A stretch of DNA of 64,000 bases, taken from assembly GCF_002795845.1 (NCBI RefSeq), contig NZ_CP011797.1, forward strand, positions 2,580,001-2,644,000, read 5' to 3'. The notes under the pieces were generated by a model, which worked only from the letters and a program-made list of their open reading frames with translations, did not search any database and was not told the origin of the DNA. The position numbers were made by a program, and so were the translations under genes. Below are positions 50,205 through 57,916 of the stretch, in pieces. Origin of the DNA: Reinekea forsetii. GTDB lineage: Bacteria > Pseudomonadota > Gammaproteobacteria > Pseudomonadales > Natronospirillaceae. Position 1 is the stretch's first letter. Every line of letters starts with the position of its first letter.

Positions 50205-51818
50205 CTATGGTTTTTTTGGATATGAGTTCATCCGCAGCGAACGAGTGTATGGAATATCAGCAGGAACAACTTTCATATTTTCCATTGCCTCAAGAGCCTT
50301 GACATCCCCAACCGATTTTGTAAAGCCAAAGTCGAGTCTGCCTGCTGCCGCATTTTTCAAAACGTTCGCGTCATTTTCGCCGCTTGGGAATGAAACGATC
50401 TCGCCTATCTTTGCAATTCCACCATGATAGTCGGCAAATGGCGTATATCGAACAAAATCGTTCATCTGAACTTCTTCAATCTTATACGGACCGGAACCCA
50501 CCGGATTTTGCCAATATGACTGCTGTTGAAATTCCAGTGGATTTACGCTACCCAATAGGTGCATAGGCAATGGAGGGAACTGACTAAAGGTTAACAACAT
50601 GTTGGGATCTAAGGTTGCGAAATTGAACGTCACCTTACGCCCATCCACAACAATACCCGATACTCCTTTCACACCGCCAGAGGTATAGTCTTGAGCACCC
50701 TCAATTGATTCAAACGTTTTAGCGAACACTGCGTTAATGCCAGGAACCTTCATTGCCAATTCGACAGACCCTTTAACATCACTACCTGTCAGGTCAAAAC
50801 CATCATGCCATTTCAAATCCTTTTTAAGTTCGAATGACACCGACATGCCGTCTTTGCTTACTTTAAAGCTCTTGGCTAACTGACCTTTGGTTGGCACCAG
50901 GGAACCATCCGCAGTCAAGAGCCGATCAAAAGTTATTTTTTGCTGGATTGTTATGCCAGGATTTAGCCAAGGATGCTCGAAAAACTGGCTTGGAGCGGTA
51001 TTGGTATAAGCGACTCTCTTGCCGTCCTTATCAGCTTCAACAGTCCAGTCTAATAGACCCCAATCATAATTGAATTGCTCGTTGCCATAGGATCCACCGT
51101 GACGATTTATGCGATCACTTTCATACACAAAAAGCTGCTGATAATACAAAGGAATATCAGTTAGATTCTTGTTTTCATATTTCTCGAAATCAACAAAAGC
51201 CTGCTTCTGCTCCTTTACATTGACAGTACCATTTATTCGGCTGATCAATTTGTCGACTTGCGCACTACCGGGCGAATAGGAGTTCTTGCCTGACTGGTAG
51301 CCATTATAATATTCCTGTAAAGCTAACGCCGCTTTCGCACCGTATGCCATATCCCACTCAATGGCACTTGTTTCAGAACCTGCAGTAGCCAATTTACCTA
51401 ATTGGCCACCTACATCACCTTCAAGTTTTCGATAGGTAATCTTAATACCAACATCACCCAGATAGGCCTGCAGCGCTACCATTAGGTCGGCTGTCAATTG
51501 ATCGCCATAGTAGTAAACTACATCGAGCGTTTGCGTGTCATCCCAGCCGGCATCTTTTAATAACGCACGCGCCTTGTCTGGATTATACCCATAATTATCA
51601 AGGCCAGGCGCTTTCCAAGCCCCATTAGGAATCATCGAGTCGGCCGCAATGGCCTTCCCTTCTAGCAAAGTGTCAGCAATAGTCTCCATGTCAATTGCAT
51701 AGGCAATGGCCTGCCGTACACGAACATCAGACAATTGGTTCACCTTTTCCGCAAAAGCAAAAGAAGATGATACCTGTATAGCTGCAATTAGTGCTGCTAT
51801 TCCGAATATTTTTTTCAT
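50205..51818 (-). CDS. Circularly permuted SBP_bac_5-type solute-binding protein (sialic-acid locus)
   Basis: A 537-residue secreted protein. The signal peptide is MKKIFGIAALIAAIQVSSSFAFA; the start is supported by AGGTGA and an upstream ATG at 51881 has no family match. Residues 24-262 match the usual C-terminal half of family-5 binding proteins: DVRVRQAIAYAIDMETI, YNPDKARALLKDAGW, DIPLYYQQLFVY. Residues 268-537 match the usual N-terminal half: DRLLTADGSLVPTKGQLAKS, FELKKDLKWHDG, NPVGSGPYKIEE, then SLRMNSYPKKP, which normally precedes DVRVRQA. Both halves look complete and in frame. I infer sialic acid as ligand from context, as for the SatA family of Haemophilus ducreyi. Confidence 0.88.
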   Translation of the reverse strand: MKKIFGIAALIAAIQVSSSFAFAEKVNQLSDVRVRQAIAYAIDMETIADTLLEGKAIAADSMIPNGAWKAPGLDNYGYNPDKARALLKDAGWDDTQTLDVVYYYGDQLTADLMVALQAYLGDVGIKITYRKLEGDVGGQLGKLATAGSETSAIEWDMAYGAKAALALQEYYNGYQSGKNSYSPGSAQVDKLISRINGTVNVKEQKQAFVDFEKYENKNLTDIPLYYQQLFVYESDRINRHGGSYGNEQFNYDWGLLDWTVEADKDGKRVAYTNTAPSQFFEHPWLNPGITIQQKITFDRLLTADGSLVPTKGQLAKSFKVSKDGMSVSFELKKDLKWHDGFDLTGSDVKGSVELAMKVPGINAVFAKTFESIEGAQDYTSGGVKGVSGIVVDGRKVTFNFATLDPNMLLTFSQFPPLPMHLLGSVNPLEFQQQSYWQNPVGSGPYKIEEVQMNDFVRYTPFADYHGGIAKIGEIVSFPSGENDANVLKNAAAGRLDFGFTKSVGDVKALEAMENMKVVPADIPYTRSLRMNSYPKKP

Positions 51819-52091
51819 TACTTCACCTATAATTGTTATTATAATACAACCCATCTGATTTACAAGACGGCCTGAGACCATCTAAAAATACAGACACCTT
51901 TCCCGTAAGATAGACCCAGCCTGGGTTTGGCAATGGAACCATCACTACATTCTCATTAACTTTTTTCTTTTTTCTTTTTTCTTTGTTAAATCAAAACAGT
52001 CGATTTAAAAATTCGACACGCACCCGGAATGTAAAAATAAATCACATCACGACTAAATATAAATATCAAGAAGTTGAGGTATTAGTTAATC
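51819..52091. other. Promoter-bearing gap upstream of the transporter operon
   Basis: About 270 bp, AT-rich, with a long pyrimidine run (repeated CTTTTTT near 51960-51990). It must hold the promoter of the transporter operon and the 3' end of the nanA transcript. No clear hexamers, regulator palindrome or small ORF was seen. Confidence 0.35.
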
Positions 52092-52973
52092 TCATAAAGC
52101 TGAACTAATAAAATCATCAACTAATCTTTTCTGCATAGAATCCAACATCCTAAAAGGCGCCCTAACCGTATCTGTCGCAATGATGCCTTTCTGTTGCAAT
52201 ATGTATTTCAACCCTGGAATTACACCAACAAGAACCAATAAATCGATTAGCCTATTCGCGGATTTCTGTACAGACTTCGCCCTACCCACATCGCCACTAC
52301 AAATTAATTTTTGAATTTCTTTATATTTACTTCCAATAACATTATAAGTACTACCAATACCACCCTGAGCTCCAGCCATCTGCCCAGGAAGGAATATTTC
52401 ATCAAACCCATTAAAAACTATCTTTCCCGGATTTCTGTTGGCGATTTTTTCCAGCTGGTACAGATCAATAGATGTTTGCTTTATCCCTATGACGTTTTCC
52501 AAGTTAAGTAATTCTTCAATTTGCATATCACTCAGTGCAACACCTGTCAGAACGGGTATGTTATATACAATCATGGGCAGTCCGTCTGCCGCATCCACTA
52601 TCGCTCGATAGTGGTCAAGTAAAGCATCAAAACTAAAACCGTAATAGAACGGCGTAACTGCAGAGACGGCATGATAGCCTGCACCTTTGGCCGCATTAGC
52701 CAGCTCACAGCAATCCTTAGTTCGGATAGAACCTACGTGAGCGATCAGATTTAACTTCCCTAAACTTGATTCAGCTACCGACTCCAAACAATCTCTTCTT
52801 TCGGCCTGACTTTGCAAAAAGGCCTCGCCCGTAGAACCACCCACATAAACCCCCGTTAAGTCTTGGTCTATTGCATTAACAACTAACGACTGCAGGCTTT
52901 TAAAATCTATGTTTTCCTTCTGGTCAAACGGGGTAAGCAGCGCTGCATATTCTCCAGCAAAATTTTTAGTCAT
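52092..52973 (-). CDS. nanA: N-acetylneuraminate lyase
   Basis: A 293-residue DapA-superfamily aldolase. It cleaves Neu5Ac to ManNAc and pyruvate. The sequence has GSTGEAFLQSQAER, the Schiff-base lysine region VIGIKQTSIDLYQLEKI, YNIPVLTGV, and GAQGGIGSTYNVIG, closer to NanA than to dihydrodipicolinate synthase. The ribosome binding site GGAGG is 6 nt before the ATG. Neighbouring nanK and nanE confirm the pathway. Confidence 0.93.
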   Translation of the reverse strand: MTKNFAGEYAALLTPFDQKENIDFKSLQSLVVNAIDQDLTGVYVGGSTGEAFLQSQAERRDCLESVAESSLGKLNLIAHVGSIRTKDCCELANAAKGAGYHAVSAVTPFYYGFSFDALLDHYRAIVDAADGLPMIVYNIPVLTGVALSDMQIEELLNLENVIGIKQTSIDLYQLEKIANRNPGKIVFNGFDEIFLPGQMAGAQGGIGSTYNVIGSKYKEIQKLICSGDVGRAKSVQKSANRLIDLLVLVGVIPGLKYILQQKGIIATDTVRAPFRMLDSMQKRLVDDFISSAL

Positions 52974-53148
52974 ATAAACCTCCGAATTACATTAAAAAAT
53001 TATATATAAATATTCCATTTATTCTATTCACGTTACCAAAAAAATATTTTGTGAATTGCATATCTGAATTTTGTGTCACCTAACCTCAGCCCCAGAACTA
53101 CCGAGCATAACCCTCAGATTAGATTAACAATGCTACACCTTATTCTGC
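52974..53148. other. AT-rich gap between nanK and nanA
   Basis: Contains AAAATATTTT at 53041-53050, whose core AAATATTT resembles the palindromes near the RpiR gene but lacks the outer TG/CA. A promoter for nanA is likely here. No gene is seen. Confidence 0.3.
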
Positions 53149-54036
53149 TTAACCAGCCTCATCCTTATTACTTAATTGTGCAACTCCGACCAGACCCGAA
53201 TCGGAACCTAAGGCAGCTGTTGTGATCTCAGCTCGAAATACCGTCGGATTTTTAAGCATATAAAACCTCACTCGCTCGCGAAATAAATCAAGTAATCCAA
53301 CCCCACCGCCCAGCACTGCACGGTCTATGCCCATTGTTGCATTCATGTTGACAATCAGATCCGATATCGCATGGGCAGCTTGGTCGATTACCCGCGCACA
53401 TTCGCTGTGGGTGTAGTATCGAGCAAAGACCTCAATAGTGCTGAGTGTTTCGCCACAAGCAACCGTTGCTCGATGAGCAATCGCGGTTCCCGAGGCAATG
53501 GTTTCAATACAGTTCGTACGACCACAGGAACAATGGTATACACCCAGTCCGGGCAAGGAATGCTGACAGTGCCCAGCATGGGAAGCCAAGCCATTCGCAC
53601 TGCTCACAAGCCTATCGTTTACAATTAAACCCGAGCCTACTCCCGTGGAAATCGTTAGATATAGGATGCTGTGCACCAGCGGACCATCGCTGGTTTGCAT
53701 GCATTGGAATTCACCCCAAGCTGCAGCCGCTGCATCATTAACCACGAATACGGGCTGGCTAAATAATTTTGTTAATTCATCGGTAATAGGCAAGGCGTTC
53801 CAGAACGAAATCATCTCCGTATTAAGTGGCTGTAAAACGCCCTCGACTATTCGACCCGTCGTGGCCACTGCAACTCGATCAAATTGCCAAGTTCCGATCA
53901 ACTCCCTTAACGCTCGCGCAAACATGGCCCAATTCGGCGATTGGGTTGATATACTCCTTTTTTCGACAATTTTTAAGTTGGGGCCTATTAAGGCCGCCGA
54001 AGTCTTGGTTCCACCAATATCCAATGCAAGTATCAC
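53149..54036 (-). CDS. nanK: N-acetylmannosamine kinase (ROK family)
   Basis: A 295-residue ROK-family kinase that phosphorylates ManNAc to ManNAc-6-P. It has the ATP-binding motif [37 protein letters not shown], the substrate-binding Glu-His region [10 protein letters not shown] and the zinc motif [15 protein letters not shown]. The start is a GTG overlapping the nanE TGA by 4 bases, so the two are translationally coupled. Confidence 0.92.
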   Translation of the reverse strand: MILALDIGGTKTSAALIGPNLKIVEKRSISTQSPNWAMFARALRELIGTWQFDRVAVATTGRIVEGVLQPLNTEMISFWNALPITDELTKLFSQPVFVVNDAAAAAWGEFQCMQTSDGPLVHSILYLTISTGVGSGLIVNDRLVSSANGLASHAGHCQHSLPGLGVYHCSCGRTNCIETIASGTAIAHRATVACGETLSTIEVFARYYTHSECARVIDQAAHAISDLIVNMNATMGIDRAVLGGGVGLLDLFRERVRFYMLKNPTVFRAEITTAALGSDSGLVGVAQLSNKDEAG

Positions 54037-54746
54037 CTGCTTGTCCCCCCAACTGGGTAATCAACATTTGCCAATGATGTAACATACCAACTAGAAATTC
54101 TTTCGATTCGAGTTATGGCTGAACCGACTGTCACAGCGAAGGCGCCAGCGTGCAACGCGGCTGCCGCTAATTCAGGTGAATTATATCGGCCTTCCGCAAT
54201 CACCTCACATCCGGCCAATTTCAGCTGGGTCACCAAGCCTATGTCTGGCAAGTCTGGCGCCACCCCTGAGGTATAACCCGAAAGCGTACTGCCAATGTAG
54301 TCGCACCCTAACTGATAGGCGTTTAAACCGTCTTCAAAGCTGGAGGCATCAGCCATTGCCAAGCAACCATGCTGATGTATTCGCTCAATAAGCTGTTTCA
54401 CGGGCACTGGGCGCTTGCGGTTAGTGGCATCAAATGCAATAACCTGTGCGCCAGCTCTAGCTAAGGAATCAACATCTGCCAACAAGGGCGTTATAATTAC
54501 CGGACTGTCGGTCAAGTCGCGCTTAATAATGCCTACGATGGGCACACTCACTGCACTAAAAACTGCTGCCACATTAGCAGCGCCTTCAATTCGCAGACCG
54601 TGACAGCCTCCCTCCACCGCCGCTCTAGCCATAGCAGTTATGATAACTATCGAATCCATTGGGCCACCCAAGACGGGCTGACATGACACTATGAGACCGC
54701 GATCAAGTCGCTGGCGGACATTGGTACTTATATCTAGGTCGCTCAT
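54033..54746 (-). CDS. nanE: N-acetylmannosamine-6-phosphate 2-epimerase
   Basis: A TIM-barrel epimerase of about 237 residues that turns ManNAc-6-P into GlcNAc-6-P. Blocks include [42 protein letters not shown] and [12 protein letters not shown]. The start is either the ATG ending at 54746, chosen because it fits NanE length, or one three codons upstream; neither has a good ribosome binding site. nagA and nagB, the next steps, are not in the window. Confidence 0.92.
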   Translation of the reverse strand: MSDLDISTNVRQRLDRGLIVSCQPVLGGPMDSIVIITAMARAAVEGGCHGLRIEGAANVAAVFSAVSVPIVGIIKRDLTDSPVIITPLLADVDSLARAGAQVIAFDATNRKRPVPVKQLIERIHQHGCLAMADASSFEDGLNAYQLGCDYIGSTLSGYTSGVAPDLPDIGLVTQLKLAGCEVIAEGRYNSPELAAAALHAGAFAVTVGSAITRIERISSWYVTSLANVDYPVGGTSR

Positions 54747-54796
54747 AAGAAACATTAACCTTATATGAAGCTAATAATCATAACAATAATGAAAGC

Positions 54797-54864
54797 TGAA
54801 ATATTTCACCATAAACTAACACCAGTGAAATAATATTTCAATACGCCATGATGAAATATTTCAT
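54797..54864. promoter_or_regulatory. Three palindromic operators between nanE and rpiR-type gene
   Basis: TGAAATATTTCA (54797-54808), TGAAATAATATTTCA (54826-54840) and ATGAAATATTTCAT (54851-54864) are perfect palindromes sharing TGAAAT and ATTTCA arms. Centres are about 30 and 25 bp apart. A decayed fourth copy (TGAAGGAATATTTGC) starts at 54880. They are the obvious binding sites of the adjacent RpiR protein, controlling both divergent genes. The assignment is inferred from position. Confidence 0.7.
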
Positions 54865-54947
54865 ACACCATGCCTTTCATGAAGGAATATTTGCTAGTGG
54901 AAGTTTGATTTAGTAAAGTGCCTACCATTGGATCCCACTTGAGATAT

Positions 54948-55799
54948 ATGATGAAAACTCAACCTAAGGTTTTGGCGCAGCTTCTTTCCAACACTAATGG
55001 ACTCTCCCCCGCCCTAGAACGCATTGGCAGTTATGTTAAAAAAGAACCAGATAAAGTGATTTTTCAAACAATTACAGAATTGAGTGAGAATGCCAAATCA
55101 AGTGAAGCAAGTGTTATTCGGTTTTGTCGAGACATTGGCTTTAACAGCTTTGCAGATTTTAAGATGTCTCTTGCTATTGAGTTGAATAGTAAGGGTTCTC
55201 TCAATGCACAGAAGAACAACGGCACCAATAATACTTTCGAAACCCCCTTCGACACTGCCAATGATGCCATGCAGGCCCTGGCAACAACTGCCGAACTCAT
55301 AGACAGCCTGCTCATAAAGCAGTGTGCGGACTGGATAGATAAGGCCGAATCAGTCGATATTTATGGTGTCGGCGCATCGTCTATTATCGCCAACTACGCT
55401 GAATATCGAATGATAAGACTGGGAATTACATCGCGGGCATACAGCGATATGCACTTAGGTTTAATGAGTGCGGTAAAGCGAAAGCAGAACGACGTGGTTA
55501 TTTGCATTTCAAGCAGCGGCTCAACTGTCGATATCGTCAAAGCGGCCAAACTCGCACAAGAACAGGGTGCAAAAGTTATTGCGATTTCCAATACCAAAAA
55601 AAGCCCGTTAGCAAAGGACGCCGACTGTCTATTAGTCGCCAGTTCACCTGAATCCCCCCTAACAGCGGGGAAGCTGGCGTCCAAAGTAGGGCAGTTGCTA
55701 TTAATAGATCTTGTCATGACCAATATCTACATTAGAAATGCAAAATACCAGCTATCTCAACAAGAAACCGCCGATGCGATCAGCGGCTTGCTTTTTTAG
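54948..55799 (+). CDS. RpiR-family regulator with SIS domain (nan locus)
   Basis: A regulator of about 283 residues with the RpiR N-terminal HTH (VIFQTITELSENAKSSEASVIRFCRDIGF) and a C-terminal SIS domain (about residues 115-250, DIYGVGASSIIANYAEYRM; VVICISSSGSTVDIVKAAKLA). SIS domains bind phosphosugars, so ManNAc-6-P or GlcNAc-6-P is the likely signal, as for NanR/SiaR of Vibrio and Haemophilus. Start: ATG at 54948 or 54951, or an upstream in-frame ATG at 54918; the N-terminus favours the later ones. Confidence 0.88.
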   Translation: MMKTQPKVLAQLLSNTNGLSPALERIGSYVKKEPDKVIFQTITELSENAKSSEASVIRFCRDIGFNSFADFKMSLAIELNSKGSLNAQKNNGTNNTFETPFDTANDAMQALATTAELIDSLLIKQCADWIDKAESVDIYGVGASSIIANYAEYRMIRLGITSRAYSDMHLGLMSAVKRKQNDVVICISSSGSTVDIVKAAKLAQEQGAKVIAISNTKKSPLAKDADCLLVASSPESPLTAGKLASKVGQLLLIDLVMTNIYIRNAKYQLSQQETADAISGLLF

Positions 55800-55834
55800 G
55801 TCCGCCAAGCTACGCCCAATAATATTCGCGGCGC

Positions 55835-55858
55835 TGCCCCGTCCTAATATATGTTGAC
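55835..55858 (+). repeat. Right inverted repeat of IS copy 2
   Basis: Reads TGCCCCGTCCTAATATATG then TTGAC. The third base differs from the other three IS ends. Confidence 0.8.
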
Positions 55859-55884
55859 GGTTTTTATTGAGCCAACTGAGCATC

Positions 55885-56703
55885 TCAGTTGGCTTTTTCA
55901 TGCACGCTTGCTGGGGTTCGCATCCCCAAACTGCTGTGCGGTCGTTTGTGATTATACGCATCGATTGACTCTTTCACGACCTGCTCCAGCTCCTCTTTGT
56001 CTTTGTATTGATGGATTAAGAACTCGTTTTTTAGAATGCCGTTAATCCTCTCTGCCAACGCATTCTGGTAACAATCGTAGCCTGTGGTCATTGAAGGCGT
56101 GATACCTTGTGACGCCAAGCGTGATTGATACAGCTCAGAACAGTATTGTAGTCCTCGGTCCGAATGATGAATGGCCCGTTCTCTGCTCTGTCGTTCGATA
56201 AGCATTTGGTCTAATGCCTTTACCACGGATTTCGCTGACAGATCATCACTGACGTGATGACCTACAATCTTTCGAGAATACGCATCGGTCACCAACGAGA
56301 GGTAATGCACCCCCTCTCGACTTTCCAAGTATGTGATATCGCTCACATAGGCCTGCTCTGGTCGGTCAATGGCCATTCCCTGGTACAGGTTTGGGTATTT
56401 TCGCATCCAATGCTTACTGTGCGTGGTTTTACGGTACTGACGTGCCGGCATGATTAAGAGACGATGCTGCCTTAATAGCGTAAACAAACCATCCCGCCCC
56501 AGTTTAATCTGTTGCCGTTGGAGCTCTGGCTGCAAAAGGTGGTAGAGCTTCCGGCCACCTAAGCGCGGCAAGTCACGACGTATCGTATATACCCAGTCCA
56601 GTACGGGTGATAGCGCCGTTGATTTTTGGCGTTTTCGAGCAAGCTCTTGATACATGGCTTGTCGAGAAATACCTATCAAACGACAGCTTCGAGCCAGTGT
56701 CAT
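55885..56703 (-). CDS. IS3-family transposase OrfB (DDE), copy 2
   Basis: An intact 272-residue DDE transposase, identical to copy 1 except Asp for Asn in HHVSDDLSAK. The catalytic residues in YVSDITYLES, HHSDRGLQY and NALAERINGI are retained. Confidence 0.95.
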   Translation of the reverse strand: MTLARSCRLIGISRQAMYQELARKRQKSTALSPVLDWVYTIRRDLPRLGGRKLYHLLQPELQRQQIKLGRDGLFTLLRQHRLLIMPARQYRKTTHSKHWMRKYPNLYQGMAIDRPEQAYVSDITYLESREGVHYLSLVTDAYSRKIVGHHVSDDLSAKSVVKALDQMLIERQSRERAIHHSDRGLQYCSELYQSRLASQGITPSMTTGYDCYQNALAERINGILKNEFLIHQYKDKEELEQVVKESIDAYNHKRPHSSLGMRTPASVHEKAN

Positions 56704-57089
56704 TCGTCCTCTTGCTTGAGCTTCTCGGGCAACAACTCTAAGAACTTTTTTCGGAAAGAGGTCCCCTTAATCTGGTCGACTCGCTTGATCGTTTCATCCA
56801 TCAGGTAAATGTAATCTTCTTTGTCTTCGAGGGCTTTCTCGAGCCGTTTAATTTTTTGTTCTGGGGTTTCTTTATTCATGAGGGGTTTTACACGTTGAGA
56901 GGTCCAGTCCAAGGTACCATGCTTACGAAGCCACACCAAAACGGTTGATCGGCCTTGAATGCCGTAGCGCTTTTGAGCCTGTTTGTAGGTGAGTTCGCCT
57001 TTTTCAACTTGGTCGACCACTGACAATTTAAAGGCCAGGGTGTAATCACGCTGAGTGCGCTTTCGGCCTGTGTTAGAACAGGATTCCAT
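56700..57089 (-). CDS. IS3-family OrfA (HTH protein), copy 2
   Basis: A 129-residue protein identical to copy 1 except Glu for Lys in ALEDKED. It overlaps orfB by ATGA. Confidence 0.92.
   Translation of the reverse strand: MESCSNTGRKRTQRDYTLAFKLSVVDQVEKGELTYKQAQKRYGIQGRSTVLVWLRKHGTLDWTSQRVKPLMNKETPEQKIKRLEKALEDKEDYIYLMDETIKRVDQIKGTSFRKKFLELLPEKLKQEDE
56745..56751 (-). other. Programmed -1 frameshift site of IS copy 2
   Basis: A-AAA-AAG in the orfA frame on the minus strand, at the same place as in copy 1. Confidence 0.65.
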
Positions 57090-57106
57090 AAATAAGTCTC
57101 CAAGGT

Positions 57107-57130
57107 GTCAACTTATTTCAGGACGGGTCA
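57107..57130 (-). repeat. Left inverted repeat of IS copy 2
   Basis: Read inward on the minus strand it is TGACCCGTCCTGAAATAAG then TTGAC, the same as the left end of copy 1. Confidence 0.85.
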
Positions 57131-57138
57131 GCGCCAAT

Positions 57139-57164
57139 AAAAAAAGCCCCTATATTCAGGGGCT
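57139..57164 (-). terminator. Rho-independent terminator of ssb
   Basis: On the minus strand AGCCCC and GGGGCT pair around an 8-nt AT-rich loop, followed by seven T. It lies about 40 bp after the ssb stop. IS copy 2 inserted 8 nt beyond the T-tract. Confidence 0.9.
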
Positions 57165-57201
57165 AATTAAATTACTTCACGCAAATGCTCTTAGGTAACC
57201 C

Positions 57202-57825
57202 CTAAAACGGAATATCATCGTCAAAGTCATCAAAACCCGGCGCCGGTGGCGCTGGCTGACTCGGGGCTGGCGGTGGTGCTTGCCGAGATGATTGCGCTGG
57301 GGCCGGCGCCTGACCGCCCTGGGCCGGTTGGTTATAGCCACCCTGCTGCGATTGGTTATAGCCACCCTGCTGCGGCTGATTATAGTTACTGGCCGGTGCC
57401 GCCGGTTGCTGGGTAAAACCACCACCTTGTGGCGCCTGATTGTAATTGCCACCGGAACCCTGCTGCCCGCCGCCCTGACCGCCACCGCCGCCACCGATAA
57501 ACTGCATATCGTTGGCGATGATGTCGGTTGAGTAACGGTCTTGGCCGCTCTGGTCCTGCCATTTACGCGTTTGCACACGGCCCTCGATGTAAACCTGAGA
57601 ACCCTTCTTCAAATACTGCGCCGCATTTTCAGCCATCCGACCAAACAACACGATGCGGTGCCATTCGGTGAGATCTGGGCGATTGCCCTGCTCATCCGCA
57701 CGGCCCAACTCATTGGTGGCAACGTTCAAATTCACCACTTGGGTGCCATTGGCCGTTGAACGGGCTTCTGGGTCCTGACCCAAACGACCGAGAATAATAA
57801 CCCTGTTTACTGTACCTTTAGCCAT
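57202..57825 (-). CDS. ssb: Single-stranded DNA-binding protein
   Basis: A 207-residue SSB. The OB-fold is N-terminal (about 1-112, beginning MAKGTVNRVIILGRLGQDPE). A Gly/Gln/Pro-rich disordered linker follows, and the acidic tip DDDIPF recruits partner proteins. The linker contains nearly identical GGYNQ repeats. ssb-MFS-uvrA is a conserved gene order. Confidence 0.97.
   Translation of the reverse strand: MAKGTVNRVIILGRLGQDPEARSTANGTQVVNLNVATNELGRADEQGNRPDLTEWHRIVLFGRMAENAAQYLKKGSQVYIEGRVQTRKWQDQSGQDRYSTDIIANDMQFIGGGGGGQGGGQQGSGGNYNQAPQGGGFTQQPAAPASNYNQPQQGGYNQSQQGGYNQPAQGGQAPAPAQSSRQAPPPAPSQPAPPAPGFDDFDDDIPF
57328..57387 (-). repeat. Tandem 24-nt repeat in the ssb linker
   Basis: Two 24-nt units (57328-57351 and 57352-57375) differ at one base, and a third partial unit follows. 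They encode repeated NQ-QQGGY-type octapeptides. Replication slippage could change linker length without a frameshift. Confidence 0.75.
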
Positions 57826-57916
57826 AACAATTCCTATTTACCGTGGTTCTAATTCATAAACTATCTATTAGTTAAGCCGCAAATTCAAGCCCCTGGGCAT
57901 TTCACTGCAGAGGGGC

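Larger units (their letters stand above)
45355..55799. other. AT-rich sialic-acid utilisation island
   Basis: From the phyH remnant to the RpiR gene the DNA is visibly richer in A/T, with long A- and T-runs between genes, than the flanking core genes. It encodes a complete peptide/opine-type ABC transporter, nanA, nanK, nanE and an RpiR regulator. The combination points to import of sialic acid and its conversion to GlcNAc-6-P. No integrase or tRNA marks the edges; an IS3-family copy follows the right end. Confidence 0.7.
55835..57130 (-). mobile_element. IS3-family insertion sequence, copy 2 (1296 bp, inverted relative to copy 1)
   Basis: It has the same length and genes as copy 1, on the opposite strand. 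A 4-bp duplication GCGC flanks it (55831-55834 and 57131-57134). The right end reads TGCCCCGTCCT instead of TGACCCGTCCT, a one-base change in the terminal repeat that may weaken transposition. It lies between the convergent rpiR-type gene and ssb, 8 nt downstream of the ssb terminator. Confidence 0.95.

Noticed and set aside
51819-51881. Upstream start for the binding protein giving 21 extra residues
   Set aside because: It would put a non-signal segment before a perfect signal peptide, and the AGGTGA site fits the ATG at 51818.
52092-52973. Dihydrodipicolinate synthase (DapA)
   Set aside because: Same superfamily, but GIKQTS-DLYQLE and GAQGGIGSTYN are NanA-like and the neighbours are nan genes.
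57328-57387. CRISPR-like short repeats
   Set aside because: They are in-frame tandem repeats in the SSB linker without spacers.
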